Below, in pieces: positions 10,538 through 22,976 of a stretch of DNA of 64,000 bases. The stretch's first letter is position 1. Every line of letters starts with the position of its first letter. The notes under the pieces are model-generated. The model was not told where the DNA came from. It was given only the letters and a program-made list of their open reading frames with translations, and made no database searches. The position numbers were made by a program, and so were the translations under genes. The DNA is from Tetmemena sp. SeJ-2015 (taxonomy: Eukaryota; Ciliophora; Spirotrichea; Sporadotrichida; Oxytrichidae): contig JAJKFJ010021574.1 of NCBI GenBank assembly GCA_027382625.1, positions 1 through 64,000 of the forward strand, written 5' to 3'.

Positions 10538-12108
10538 TCAAATGACTTTATTAAGCTTAAATTTGCTTAGAAGTAAATAATTACTAGGAATCTAATCACT
10601 TGAAATAGTTCTTACCTCTATCTGTCTCTCCTCTGGGAAATAATTTGTGACTTGCATTAAGCCTGCGATGGAACATCTCATGAGCTGCTCTTGAAACTCT
10701 ATTTTCAAGTCGTACTTATTAGGGAATAAAGTCATCTCTCTTTCTATCTACTTGAGCTTAGCCAAATCTTAAGGAACTAGGAAAGCCATGATGTGCCTAT
10801 TGAGCTACTGAAAGTCTGTCTAAGGAAGTTTCACTTCATCAACAACTGTGGACCAAAGCGGAGAAGTAGCTCCTTTTTCTAAAGCGGAGATTGGGATCTC
10901 TTCTCCTTCAAATTTGAAAATCTTCACCTCTTCTAGGCTGAGCTTGATATCCTGAGGATCATACTCATTTCTTTAAATTTGAATTTCTTGACCTAGCTCA
11001 GTCAATCTGTTTGGATCCTTGCATGAAAAGGAAGAGAAATTTTTGCCTCTGAAGTATTCCTAGTATTTTTAGAAAATAGACTTCTCATCGAACTTCGTAG
11101 TCTAAACACCTCCTGATTTTTAGAGAGATACTATTGCTGTTGACATGGGTCTTTGGAATTTTTAGGCATCTTTGATCAAATAATTCCTAATTTCATTCTC
11201 AAGTCTTTCGTTATCCACAACCAAAACTGTGCCCACCTTGAATTCTTTTATGGCATCTACAAGGATCTAAGTGTCGCGTTTATCTTAAGGAGTGAATCCA
11301 TTTATGATGATGCCTGATGCGAATAATTCAGGATAAGCCGGTGCAACTAATTTTTCCATCTCCCGTAATTCGTTCTTTTTCTTTTCCTCTCTTTGCTCAT
11401 TAGAATCTCTAGTTTGACCTTCAATTTGATGATCAGTCTTAAACTGCTGCAAATCATTCTCAAGCTTTGAATGACAAGCTTAAGCTAATGAAGTTATTTG
11501 CTTCTCAAAAAACTCTTGCGTGATACAACTTGGGTGCTACTCTAGAAATAGCTAATAGCTTACTGGATCAAATCATCATTAGGAAGAGGCTCCTCTACCA
11601 TCGCGCAAGAAATGGTTCCAGGAGGACTGATATCATTATTTGCCAAATCTAAATCACAGAAGAGAGGAGTCCAACCAAGTTTTAAGGAGTAATTAATTAG
11701 AATACGACATAGAGTAGATTTTCCTGATTGCGATGATCCAGTTACGAGGAGATTTGGTCCGAGCTGTAGATGCTTGAGGGCGTATTATCTCTGTTGGTTC
11801 AAAGCAGAGTGGCAATTAATGTAGCAATGCATAGGTGTCTAGCTGCTAATATAGCTGTCGCATCTTCCACTGACTTAAACTTTCGCTCCATGCCAGGAGA
11901 ATACCGCTAGTTTCTCCCCTTAATGAAAAAATACTGGCTCCTCAAATGGTAATTCCTTTCCAAAGACTTCAGCTCGTCCTTCAATAAGTACCAACTTGAT
12001 GTGATCTTCAATGTTATAGATTCGAAGTTCTGAACCTGGACTTATTGCTTCAACCTTTAAAGGCTGAGGCATAGATATGGGTGCAGGCCTGATTTCTTTG
12101 TCAACCAT
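10538..12108 (-). CDS. CLP1: CLP1, polynucleotide 5'-hydroxyl kinase of the mRNA cleavage complex
   Basis: CLP1 proteins phosphorylate RNA 5'-OH ends and act in pre-mRNA 3' processing and tRNA splicing. Order from the ATG at 12106-12108: N-terminal beta domain (LRIYNIEDHIKLVLIEGRAE, VFGKELPFEE), a linker with FSWHGAKVQVSG and YINCHSALN, the P-loop GSSQSGKST followed by LCRILINYSL, then CDLDLANNDISPPGTISC, DERLENE-like motif (VVDNERLENEIRNYL), a SLQKSGGV motif and a C-terminal beta domain ending NYLLLSKFKLNKVI, stop 10538-10540. Some of the frame between 11390 and 11570 (an E/K-rich segment) does not match known CLP1 and may contain an IES or extra loop. Otherwise the gene is nearly continuous. 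The family call is firm. Confidence 0.92.
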
Positions 12109-12325
12109 TTTAGACTCTTTGCTAAATTAATTCTTTTATTTATTATACTCTGAAAAGTTTATTTATGGAATATTTAGGGAAGATACTACATGTAATTGTA
12201 TGAAACAAGTTCATTTAATATTAAATCCTAATGTTAATAAATGGCTAATTAATTATCGTTGATAAATCTTTACCTTAAATTTCTCTAAAAATCTGATTTA
12301 TTTTAAGTGAGGATATATTATATAA

Positions 12326-13320
12326 TCAGTGCTCATCGTCCTTACTTTCTTCATCAGAAGAATATTCACTAGCATTATCTATCTTATTGCAAGTATCTCC
12401 AAACGGTCCCTTCATTTTGTAATGACTAAAGTGCTGTGAATATTTGAGTTTATCCCCACACAAGAAACAAAAATGAGTTCGCTTCATGCACTTAGTAGAA
12501 ATGCAAGTAATGAAATTGCACCCATCTGATCGCTCAATCAAAAAGCCACATTCAGGACATTTTCTAGTGTTAATGATGTCTTTCAATAGCTCTGAATATC
12601 TGGAGCTTGTAAGGGATGTGCCCGAAAATCGTTATGCTTTTCTTTCTTTATATTCAGAGCAAGTAAGAGTTGGATGCGAGGGATAAGAGTTACAGTGAGG
12701 ACAAAAATCAACTTGGCAATTCAAGCAATAGAAACTTTCTGCTTCGCCATGAATCATCTCAGCATAGTCACACTATGGACAAGACTTTATTACGTATCCA
12801 TTATCTCTAGAGTTGGAAAAATTTCATCTTTCTTTTATAAATCAGCAGTCCTCCTTAACTAAATATTCAATAGCTTAACTATACTATGATCATCAAGAAT
12901 CTCTTGTATAAGATCTTACTATACCTCTGTTTCTAAACACTAGGGGCATTTTGTTAAAATCTCTATACTTTAGTTGAATATATTTTGTTGCAGATATTCA
13001 CGCAAACAATTGCCGCAAAATTAGTGCAAACAACCTCTAACGAAAAAAGCCTTATTTGCTGAAAAATTTTCATAGCATATTAAACAGTGTAGATTACTGC
13101 TTTTTTAGTACTTTATCAATTCTTTTGAAGAATCTTTATTACAAAAGAGCATTAAGAGTTGTTAGAGATCAAGCAAGATAGGCAAAGGAACTTCTCACAG
13201 CAAGATAGAACAAGCAATTATTCGAAGCATTGTAATTCGCAAGTGCTGCATCTTGGTGTTTTGTTTATTTCTAAAGAAATTCTTGAGAGACTTCTCTAAA
13301 GTAAGATTATTTCCTCTCAT
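12326..13320 (-). CDS. RBR E3 ubiquitin ligase (RING1-IBR-RING2)
   Basis: RBR ligases take ubiquitin from E2 onto a RING2 cysteine before transfer. Reading leftward: a helical stretch LPILLDLQQLLMLF, RING1 (CLICYENF ... CLHQFCGNCLREYL ... KCPQC), IBR (SCPQCDYAEMIHG ... FYCLNCQVDFCPHC), then RING2 (KCPECGFLIERSDGCN, FITC ... HFCFLCGDKL), in which the cysteine of DGCN is the likely catalytic one. The acidic tail ends DEESKDDEH, stop 12326-12328. The ATG at 13318-13320 is in frame with the RING1 region, but a TGA lies between, near 13190; a small IES or an 18-bp intron-like segment there is probable. The arrangement resembles RNF14-type ligases, an inference. Confidence 0.88.
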
Positions 13321-13660
13321 AAATCAATTTTTTTATGATTTTAGTTGAAAGATTTCAATTCTGTCAGTGCTTTCTCGTAAGATTTTTCTAGTTTTTGTGT
13401 TAATTCCATCATAATATTTCATTTTATTAATTTAATATCCATGAAGGAGGATATTATTTTTCTCGTGTGACTTAAAGTAATTTTTAAGAGAAATAATAAA
13501 GATATTTATTATGCGCTCTATTTGTTCAAATGTAGGTTCTTTTATTCTTGATTCTCTCCATTTGCATTTTTTAGTCGAACTATAATATAATCGTTGAACA
13601 TACAAAAGATTTGACTTTTAATGAGCTAAATGAAAACTGTGATCTTCATTTAGATTCTGT
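13321..13660. other. AT-rich intergenic region
   Basis: It lies between the divergently placed RBR gene and the next plus-strand gene, so it should contain both promoters. No motif or ORF is recognised. Confidence 0.5.
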
Positions 13661-13661
13661 A

Positions 13662-14952
13662 AATGGATAAAGAAATATATTTCAATAAGTAATAAAAAAG
13701 GTCAACAGTATTATTAGTCCAACAATACCTAAGTTATTGTCATCGAAAAAAAGAAGCAAATGTATTTGAAAGCCCCTAAAAACCCTATAAGCATGAATGA
13801 ATCGCCTAGGGAATATGAAATAAAATGGCGATAGGCACTTTAAAGAGAGGGCAATGACTATCTCAAATCTATAAAAGCAGGGCTTGATATGGGAATGCTC
13901 AGATAAATTCCTGTCACCAAAGAAGTCCTCCAAGATCAAAGACTAAAAAATGACTTGATTTAAACAACAAGTCTTCCTGGATTGGCAAGCAGCAACAAAA
14001 TATATTTTATTATCATTTATTAGCCAGTCTCTCTCAAATTTAACAACATTTAGGTCGTGAAAATAACCACAGCATATTTCCAAAATAGAATATCTAAGAA
14101 AAACGTTTCTCACAAGCTGATATTTTTAATCAACAAACTAGTAAAGTGTCCGAGCCACAGAGATTTAGCTAAACCCTTAAGGATTAGAGCAATTATAATT
14201 TCTCTAATGACAATTAGCTTCTCTAATAAAAGGACTAATTGTAAAATAACCTTCTCGCAGCTGCTTCTTATACTATGAGAGGAGTTAGAGTACCTCCATA
14301 AGAATAAGGCCACGAAAACTATCAAAAGTTGCAAAATTAAGCTAAGGGCAGAGTCACGGGGTTTTACACCTAGAGACCATCTATTTATGGAGAGCAGAAC
14401 ATTTCTAAAGTTTAGGGAGTGGAAATTCCTCTTTAAGACGTCAAATATAAGTAAATTATATTGGAAACTTATTGATTTAGGGACACTTAATTTCAAGGAA
14501 CAAGTTAGCACCTACTGGCGAATGACGCTAATCTACTTTTGCAAAAGGATTATGAAAAGCCGAGATATGGTGACGCTCAAGCTGTTTACAGACATCCTAC
14601 CTACCTCCCTAACCATCGTAAATTTTTCAAATCTAACTTCATAAAGCAAATAAGAAAAGTGAGATCACTTTAGAGCATCAAGAGATAGTCAGAGTCCCTC
14701 TCTCGACTAGAAGAGTTTAAATATTAAGATAAGATGATCTAGAGCCAAGACATGATTTTCTTAAAAGCTTAGAATTTGAAACTGATAAAGGATTTCTTAC
14801 ATGAGAAAGCAAGATACCCACAGATAGAGTTTAGACTAATTACAAAAGAGTAATCTTAAATCTTAATAAAATTATTCTATTACAAAAAATATTTTCTCAC
14901 TCTTACTTCAGGTATTCATTTATAGATTGTTGAAAATCTTTAGTTAGTATGA
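13662..14952 (+). CDS. Gln/Asn-rich protein, unidentified
   Basis: From an ATG at 13662 (MDKEIYFNKQ) or a little later (MNESPREYEIKWRQ), the gene encodes roughly 380 residues. The long middle frame reads ASLSQIQQHLGRENNHSIF to FYTQRPSIYGEQNISK, and the last part HPTYLPNHRKFF to SRLEEFKYQDKM is basic and helical. An 18-bp IES with pointer ACTTA removes a TGA. A further join near 13990-14030 between the N-terminal and middle frames is needed but was not solved. The stop TGA 14950-14952 overlaps the ATG of the next gene. No family is recognised; Gln bias comes partly from TAA/TAG codons. Confidence 0.55.
14472..14489 (+). other. IES (18 bp), pointer ACTTA
   Basis: ACTTA at 14467-14471 and 14485-14489. 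Deletion removes an in-frame TGA and joins ILET to QFQGTSQHLLANDAN. Confidence 0.8.
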
Positions 14953-17900
14953 CACCTGCTATATCTGTTGCAGGATAGACCACAACAGTCCAATTTGGCT
15001 TTAGTTTAGTGCACTCTCTTCCTGCCACTGGATTTATTCAGGTGAGCTTACCAAAATGGAATAGTTTTGCCAGTTCTTCAACTATGTATCAATCTTTTGT
15101 GTCTGTTTCCACATCACCTAGCTCAGTAGATTGCTCTCCAGTGACTGTAAGTTATACTCAATTCAAAGAAAGTCACTAAATCAATACATATAGAATATTC
15201 CGACCACAAGTCTTGTATGTGAATTTACATAAGGCAGCACTACTGATACTCTGAAAATTTCAATGCCTCCAAGTTCTGCTTCAGCTATTTCTGCTAATAC
15301 TGCTATTGTCTTTTAAGTCTCTAACTTCAGTATTTTTTTTACTTCAAGACACCTCCTTCTCTTGCATCTATAGACTCGATATCAATAATGACCACTGATT
15401 CAAACTTGAAGTTAATAGATCAAACTGCAGTAGGGGCAATATCTTACAAAGCATCCTAATAGAATATTCACACTCTTTTGATATTTACTATTTTTTTTTA
15501 TAATAGGCAACAACGCCATCTCAGTATGTCTCTGTCACCGCGGTGACTTCAACATAAATCAACACCCTCACCACTCTCTAAGTTTCAATAAAGAACTTAC
15601 TGCCTATACCTGCCTCGTCTACTCTTATCTTGACCATCCCTGCAGAGATAAATGCAGCTTCCTTGACTTCAGTAACTGGAACTGGAGGGCGTATCAAATA
15701 GAACCCCACTTACATTCTCTCCTCAGATAAAAGAACAATCACTATGTAATAGTTCAATACAGCTTATTTAGAGCCACTAGTCAACCTCTATGTTAACTTA
15801 TAGCAAATTCAAAATCCTTCAACAACTGCTTCAACAAGTAGTTTCTCTGTTCAATTTTTAGACTCTCTTGGAAATAGCATTGAGAGTGTCAGTAGATTTT
15901 TAATTTTAATAATCTCAAATCTTATTAAAAAAAGTTTAGCTCTATTACTTATCAAGCTACTCCAGGAACCATTACAGGAGCCACTTTAGCAGCCAATAAT
16001 TAGCTTATCAACTATAAAAGCGTCCAGTACAAATGTTTTAAAAACTAAAATGTATTATCCTTTTTTAAATTCACTTTCTATCCTCAAGAAACAGTAGCAT
16101 CTGGCTCTTTTATTAAGATAACTTTTCCTGATTAGATAAGCATCACTAATATTGCTGGGAAGAAAATAACTGCTGCTTCATCTCCACTCTCATCTTCGGC
16201 CTTAGTTACAGTTACCTCGAACAAGTATGCTGTTATATCTGGAGCTATAACTTCAACTTATACACCCTCTGCATCTACTCCCTTCGTGCTAACTCTTTCA
16301 GGAATCACCAATCCAAGTTCAATTACAACAACAGACAGCTTTTCAATCAGCATTTATTCATTCAGTTCTTCTACAAATACTGAAAATGTCACTCTTATTA
16401 AAATTCTAATTCTTGTAACTTTCTTAAATGTCATTTGCTTAGTTAGCAGTGGCATAACATTTACAGCTGTCCCAAATACTAATATAGCTCTATCTGCGTC
16501 ACTTATGTCAACAGACACTGGCTTTAACAATCAACATCTCATAATTAAGGATTAAAACTTTCTGATTAATTTTTAAGGGAATGTGATCCAATTTTCAGTA
16601 GACACAGGATCCTACCCAGTATCTAAGGGCAGTTGGCTTTTAATAACTATTCCCTCTGCCTTTGAGATTTATGATTATGATGTATCAGCAAGCTCTTGCA
16701 TTTAGATATAAGGGTATAGTGATGAAGTTAATTGCCTTATTCAAGACAAAAACTTCAGCTGGTCATCAGCTTCAAGTGACAAAAGGCTTTAACTCTCAAG
16801 ACCTTTGCAGGATTTATAATGCATTTGAATTTATATTTAGGAGGGGTATTTAGCTTCAATATGTCATAGATCAGGAATCCACAAAACTACAGAGGAGACT
16901 GGATACTCTAGCGTATCAATATATGACTCAAACAACAATTTGCAATATCAATAGCTCAATTCTCAAGTTTACTAGATTAATTAAATTAAGATTAAATAGC
17001 TTAATTTTTAGCAAATAGAATTTTCTTAAGATGACTGCCTCTGCATTTCAATATGCTTCAGTAAGTTCTAACTCATCGCAAGCAGGTTAGTTGGCAGTAT
17101 ATACTTTCACTCTAACCCTTGGAGTGGATGTTCCTGTGGGTTACTCTTACGCTCAGGTATTTGTGCCAGATGAAATCACGCTGGACACTTCTCGAAATGT
17201 TGTCTGCACAGGAGTACTTAATCTAAGCAAAAACTTAACCTGCACTGTTAAGAGTAATCGAGTATTTGCGTTCAGTATCAAGAGTGACAAATCAAATCTC
17301 ACTTACATAGCAAATGGAACTTCCATCAGCTTTTAACTGGGATGGCTCGCTAACCCTATCAGCTTAATGAAGAGTGCCAGTTTTTAAGTGGTGACCTTCG
17401 AGCCGTCTGACTCCTTCAGTCAGTACTACTTTATGAATAGTGAAATCTCCAGCTTAACCATTTAAAATACTCTCAGAGGCAATATAACTAACATCACTTT
17501 GCAATAATTTGGTATTGAGTTGAATTAGCCTACAGCTCTTATATTTTAGTATTTTAAGATGAATCTCTTCTGATTGGATTCACAAGTTAAAATTAGATCC
17601 CAACTGGTACGAAGCTTATAGTAACTTTATTTAAGTTAAATCAAATATTCTTTCTCAATTTTAAAAAGTAACACTACCGTCTAATATGGCAAGGAACAGC
17701 AGTGCTTCACTTTAGGCCTCAATAAATGGGCAAAGCTTATCTTCACTTAGTTATTCATCAACATCGTAAGCGCTTTCTTTTACCGTTCCCTCGGCTGTTA
17801 TCTCTAGCGCCAACAAAAATTCTTAGCAATACTCTCTCAACATTATAAAATATATTCATATTTTTACATTACCAAAGGATTCAGCAATCCTTCTAATGCA

Positions 17901-19767
17901 CCCATACAGTTATGACACCTTTGCTCTAGATTTTTAGAATGATTATAGCTTTAGCATTGACTACGTTAGTGTTACTTAAGCAAGTGAAAGCGATGCAACT
18001 TTTAAAAAGCTCAATCCAAACTATACCTCCATCCTAGTTAACTTAAATCGGCAATTTATCTTCGTTTTTTAAACTGCACTAGCAATTGTGCAACATGCAC
18101 AAAGAATCTCAGTAATTGCTTGAGTTGCTCTTACAATCAGCAACTTAATTAATCCTTCTACTTCAACAACAAGACTTCTCAATGCTTGAGCACTTGTCCA
18201 TCAGGCTTTTATGGTGAGAGTATAAATTTCACTTGCAACTCTTGCTAGTATCCTTGCTAGGAATGTCTCTATGGACCTTAGCTTTGTCTGAGATAATTAT
18301 CCATTTAAATATATATATGTGTAAATGGAGATGCTACAGTAACTATTCACTTCCTTATGCAAGCTAGAGCACTCTAAGCTGCTACAAAGACTGCCCTTCT
18401 GGAACATATTTGGATAAAGAGCAAGGTCTTTGCGTTTAATGCAAATCTCCTTGTTATACATGCAACAGTGCAAATGCCTGTCTCAGTTGCGATCGACTTA
18501 ATTCTTCTAACATCTTTGTCAACTAAAGCTTAATTATCTTATTGCCTTAATTATACATTGTGGCAATTAAAATTTACTACATGAACCAATGTTACAATAC
18601 ATGCCCAGCAGGCACTGTAGCATCCCCTCAATCGAAGTATTAAAATATTTTAAGACATGCATTAGCTGCACGTTTCCTTGCAAGACTTGCCAAGATTCTT
18701 AACCCGATTATTGCTCAACTTGCGAACCTGGCTATTATCTTTTGAAATAGTCAACTTGCGTTAAGACCTGCCCTACTCCATAATACATTGCAAATGAGGA
18801 TAAAATGACCTGTGAATTCGTAGGTGAAATGGTTTTCCCTCTTCCATTTAGCATTTTAGCTATTGTGATAGGACTTGGATTAGGAGTAGCCCGATTTATG
18901 AAAAACTAAACCAGATACGGAGTCACACTTCTTGCCATGATAGACTTGTTGCTAAAGATGAATTGGGTATTTTTACTCTTTTATCTATACATTGGAAAGT
19001 TCTTTGTTAGCGCTTCTATAATAGCCTAGCATAATATATTTATAGCCTATTGTTTGGTGATGAGCGTCTTCACTAACCTTTTTATTTGGAGAACGCTTTT
19101 CTACAGAATGAAGCTATTTATTAAGTCAAAATGAAATCAGTATAGTTTTTAAATCCATTTTTTGAATAGATGAAGATCCAGAATTCAAGCGATACACTGG
19201 ACGCTATCCTATCACTTCCAGACTTCTTCTAATATCAAGCTTCATCTTTTCGTTCCATGCGTTCCGCTTGAGCTATTCGCGTCTCTTTGGAAAAAAGAAG
19301 TTTTCAGCCGCTTTCAGAAATCACATCCCATTTGTGAGACTTATGTCTGGATTGACCCTTTTCCAACTTATTTTCACTTGTTCAGCAAAAGATTTTTATT
19401 TTCTTTAAGCAGGTGTAGTTGCAAACGCGTACAACCTTGGGTATGCAAGTAGACAACAATAAGTATTTTATCTGGATCTAGATGGCCTCATTCTAGTTTG
19501 CTTTGAGTGTATACTTGTCGGTTTTGTAATCAGACAAAAGGAAAGAGTAGCAATGAGTGATGCCACCGATCTTCTTAAGTCCATAATTCTAGGAGATGAA
19601 AATTAATCTTAATTAGAAAAATATTTTATCGTAACAAATCATAAAATGCACTTGAACACGAGAGTGATAAAAATGAAGGTGGTCCTATGGAAAGTTAAGA
19701 AGAAGACAATATGAGCAGAAGTGAAAGCCTCAAGATCAGGGATGCTCTTAATTCAATCAAACATTGA
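14949..19767 (+). CDS. Large Ser/Thr-rich surface protein with Cys-rich and membrane regions
   Basis: About 1,500 residues. The N-terminal two thirds are repeats of 100-150 residues rich in Ser, Thr, Asn and Val (for example LTLSGITNPSSITT, SLVHSLPATGFIQVSLPKW), typical of ciliate cell-surface proteins. From about 18140 a Cys-rich region has many CxxC units (CPSGFYGESINFTC, TCKTCQ-like repeats near 18670) like furin/growth-factor-receptor modules. The C-terminal part from 18820 has hydrophobic spans (FSILAIVIGLGLGVARFM; LLLKMNWVFLLFYLYIG) and a cytosolic stretch with EDPEFKRYTGRYP. Stop TGA 19765-19767 follows ALNSIKH. Introns include 15150-15196 (GTAAGT...ATATAG); IESs include 15329-15345. 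No signal peptide is seen at the ATG, so the true first piece may lie elsewhere. Function unknown; adhesion or sensing is a guess. Confidence 0.65.
15329..15345 (+). other. IES (17 bp), pointer ACTTC
   Basis: ACTTC at 15324-15328 and 15341-15345. Deletion joins VFQVSNF to KTPPSLASIDSISI in frame. Confidence 0.75.
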
Positions 19768-19923
19768 ATATCAATTTAATCAAAGATTATTACAAGTTAA
19801 CAATTAAGGTTAAATCAAGAATTTGAAACTTTTTACAAATTCCTTTTTCCTCTTTAAGTTTCTAGAAACTCCTCTTTTAGATTTAGATTAAATTAAATAT
19901 CTTTACGCAATATCTCTTTCCTT

Positions 19924-21123
19924 TCACTCTTCCTTCAAGTTCTTATTCTCTGAAGGCATTTTGCCCTTAAAACTGCATTAAGCGTTATTAATTACAAGTA
20001 TCTTATAAAATAAATCTCCTTTTTTATTCTCTTTAGCAATATATTTGTGATCTCTTGGTTTAATTTTAATGATTCCTACTACCAAACAGACCATCATGTA
20101 GATGACTGTAGCCACAATTACTATTCCAACAGAAATTATTATCGACTTAAAATCAGTCCAAGGCAAGAACGGATATAGCACATGCCCTCTGTACTTCACT
20201 CCAAGGAAATTGACGATGCAATAGCCCAGACCAATCCCAGACAGATACTTGAAATGACCTGGCACAAAGCTCACCCTGGAAACTATGACGTTAATCGATA
20301 TTGTGATAAATGGCACTGAATGGATAAACAGCATCATTAAATATATGAGAATAAAGAAACATTAAATCAGCATGTGATAGTAGAGATAAGTTTTCATTGC
20401 TTAATCTTTCTCCTCCTCTAGCTTTTTCATAGCTAGATGATGAAGGAGGGGCCAATAAATCCCAACGATGATTATCTGTGTCACATAAGCTACTTGCATC
20501 ATAATACTATTAATAAATAAGCAAGAAATTTCAAAACTATAATAGCAGCATATCGCTTTAGATTAAAGTGTTTTTGATACTTAAAAGTTCCTGCCTGGAT
20601 GCTGAGAATCTGGGCAATGATGACGAAGTGATTTCCCCATTAAGTCAGAAATATCACGAGTGACGAGTAACGCAACTTTATCAAAGAGAGAGTGAATATC
20701 ACAAGACAAGGCATCAGCATTTCAAAATCATTAAATAAATTTTAACAGCCAAAAGATGCGAGTGTACTAGAGCATCTTGTGATTCATTATTCTAGGAAAA
20801 GAGGGTTCATAGAAATCGAAATATTCCTCTACCAGTTTCCTCTAATAATTTTGATCCTGGTAGTCAAATTGTTTCAAGCCCCATAAAGTGACAGCTTCCT
20901 CTACTATGATAGTCGTCTTCTCTTCACTCTCAGTTTTCTTCAGATCCTATTCCTGAGAATCTATTTGCTGTTTATGTTTTTCAGAAGCAGTTGGTGAACT
21001 ATCACTTGAAATTTGCGAAATGATGAGGGATTGTGTGGTAATTACGTCATTTACGTTGATATTGTTCTCCTCAGTTTTAAGAGGTTGCCCAGTAATGCCC
21101 TCAATTATTTACTAGAAGCTCAT
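19924..21123 (-). CDS. AIG1/ADTRP-like multi-pass membrane protein
   Basis: The ATG at 21121-21123 opens a Ser/Thr/Glu-rich cytosolic segment of about 120 residues, followed by about six hydrophobic spans. Two features fit the AIG1/ADTRP family of threonine hydrolases acting on fatty acid esters of hydroxy fatty acids: YSSLVIFLTQWGNHFVI with a Thr after the first spans, and MLFIHSVPFITISINV with a His before Pro. In the family these Thr and His are catalytic (known); their equivalence here is inference. HVLYPFLPW precedes the last span. The frame passes TAA at 19979 and ends TGA at 19924-19926 after NKNLKEE. Internal IES or intron borders near 20340-20520 were not defined. Confidence 0.6.
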
Positions 21124-21221
21124 TCAATCTTTATTTGTCTAAATTTGTGATTACTTTAATTTAAATGCCCCTCGGATCATTTTTTTAAGGGAGCATCTCT
21201 AAATTGTATAATTAAATCTAA

Positions 21222-22331
21222 AATGGGAAAAACCGCGGCAGCTCCTAAATAACAAACTAAAGCCAATAGCAAGTAAGCATTTGGGAGGAGAGCAATTTAT
21301 AAACAATATAGAGTGAGTAAGAAGAAGAAAGTTGAGAGTGAATCTGAGCAAGAAGAGGAGAGTAGTTTCAATGCTAGTGATGCATCTGAAGAAGTTATCC
21401 TCAAATATTTCAACCATTTTAAGATAAAATGAATTTTGATTTAAGATTTTATGAAAAATTCATTAAATTAAAATCTTTTGTTTGTTGAATTAGATTGATC
21501 ACAAGTCTTATTAAATATTCATTGCAAAAAATGAAAGTGAGCTATAAATATGCAAGCATTAAATTTTTTAATATCCACTTCTGATTTCATTTATATTTAA
21601 TCTCTAAATTAATTTAAACCTATTAGCTAGAATTTAAAATCCTCTCAAAGTGAATGCTATACATAAGTTCATTAAATTAAGCTTTGTATATGATTTGGAA
21701 TAGTGTAAAAATCATATTTGTGAACTCTTTATAATTAAATGATTATATTTTCAAATAATTATGGGAAAATATTGAAACAAATTTAAAGATAAATTATAAA
21801 TTATCTCTATATCCCTGTGAAATCAGCTCAGAAAAAGAAAATCACTACAGCCGCTGCTAAAAAGTCTGCAGCACAAAAGAAACCAGAGCCAACAGCAGCC
21901 TCTAAGCAAACTTCAAAAACCAAAGTAATCTCCAAAACTAAAGTGACTGTGGCAGTTACCAAAACAACTTAAAAATCAAGTAAAAGTTAAAAGTAGCAGT
22001 AGTAGCTGCAAAAGGAAAAGCCAAGCAACAATTAGAATAAAGCATTAAGAAGAATGTGAAGGGCAAAAAGAAAGAGCGAAATGAAGAAGAGGAGGAAGAA
22101 GAACTAGGAGAAGATGATTTCAATATGCCAGGTTAGGTCAAATCCACTCCTGATGAGGTAACTTTAAAGTCTGGGTTTTAATATTTGCTAGGGCGATGGA
22201 CTCAGAATATTTTATGAGACTCTCTATTCACAGAAGCCTTAGAGCAAAATGGCTGAGTAGTGGCTTCTAAGGCATGGACTTCTAAGTTATGAAAAGGCCA
22301 AGGAGCTTGAAGAGAAGCCGAAGTGATGAAT
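21222..22331 (+). CDS. Lys/Ala-rich nuclear-type protein with conserved C-terminal motif
   Basis: MGKTAAAPKQQTKANSKQ at 21222 opens a basic segment that meets TGA near 21430. A second open part from 21820 (KSAQKKKITTAAAKKSAA) is histone-tail-like and runs through an acidic run of Glu to GQVKSTPDE. After a 34-bp intron (GTAACT...TGCTAG near 22160-22193) comes LRIFYETLYSQKPQSKMAEQ and WLLRHGLL, a short conserved motif found in small uncharacterised eukaryotic proteins. The AT-rich 21430-21820 would then be an IES or intron, or the two halves are separate genes. A one-base frame change near 21985 among AAAAGT repeats needs a tiny IES. Function unknown. Confidence 0.5.
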
Positions 22332-22469
22332 ATCTAGGAATTGCAACTTCATTGATTAAAATTTGAAGCATTAAAGAATGAAGCAAGATAAAGATGTTCT
22401 TCATTTAATTAATCTTTATTTCATTTGCTTTTAATTATTTTTAGAGAATTAGGGATGCTCTTAACCAAA

Positions 22470-22976
22470 TAGAAAGAGATTCAATTTTTTTAATTAATTA
22501 ACATCAGTGAATAAATTTATGAAGATGACATAGTAAGGAGACATTTTGGAACAGCAGGCGGCAAATATCAACAGCAGAATTAAGATTTTACTGACTTGGA
22601 TTCACACAACTAATAAGATGATTTAGTATTCAAAGGTAAGTCAAACAAAAACAGAATACTATCTGAGTATCAACATATCTTGCTAATTTATATTATGAAA
22701 TTTTGAATATGAACGAGAAAAGAAGATATGAATATTTCTCAAACTGCGATTTCAGAGAAATTGAATGCTTTAGTTACTTTCAGACTGCTCATGAATCTAT
22801 ATTTATGTTTTAAAAAAATCATAAAAGAATAATCTCTTGATAAGCTTATCCCTCCTAGTTAAAATTATCTGTCCTTGGGATATAATCCTCCGCATTCTCT
22901 TGATTATGAAAATCTGGCAGCTATTAATTTATCATGCTACCTCTCATTTCTTAATTCTGGAATTGGTAGTACTTGA
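22470..22976 (+). CDS. Unidentified protein, partial model
   Basis: Two open stretches: EQIYEDDIVRRHFGTAGGKY to QQDDLVFK (22510-22636), then, after an intron starting GTAAGTC at 22637, MNISQTAISEKLNALVTF to LSFLNSGIGST with TGA at 22974-22976. The first lacks a clear ATG. The 3' end overlaps the end of the convergent coiled-coil gene by about 30 bp, which may mean that one of the two ends is misread. No family recognised. Confidence 0.4.

Noticed and set aside
13682..13939. Minus-strand ORF with hydrophobic residues
   Set aside because: It is the complement of the Gln-rich plus-strand gene and shows no conserved motif.
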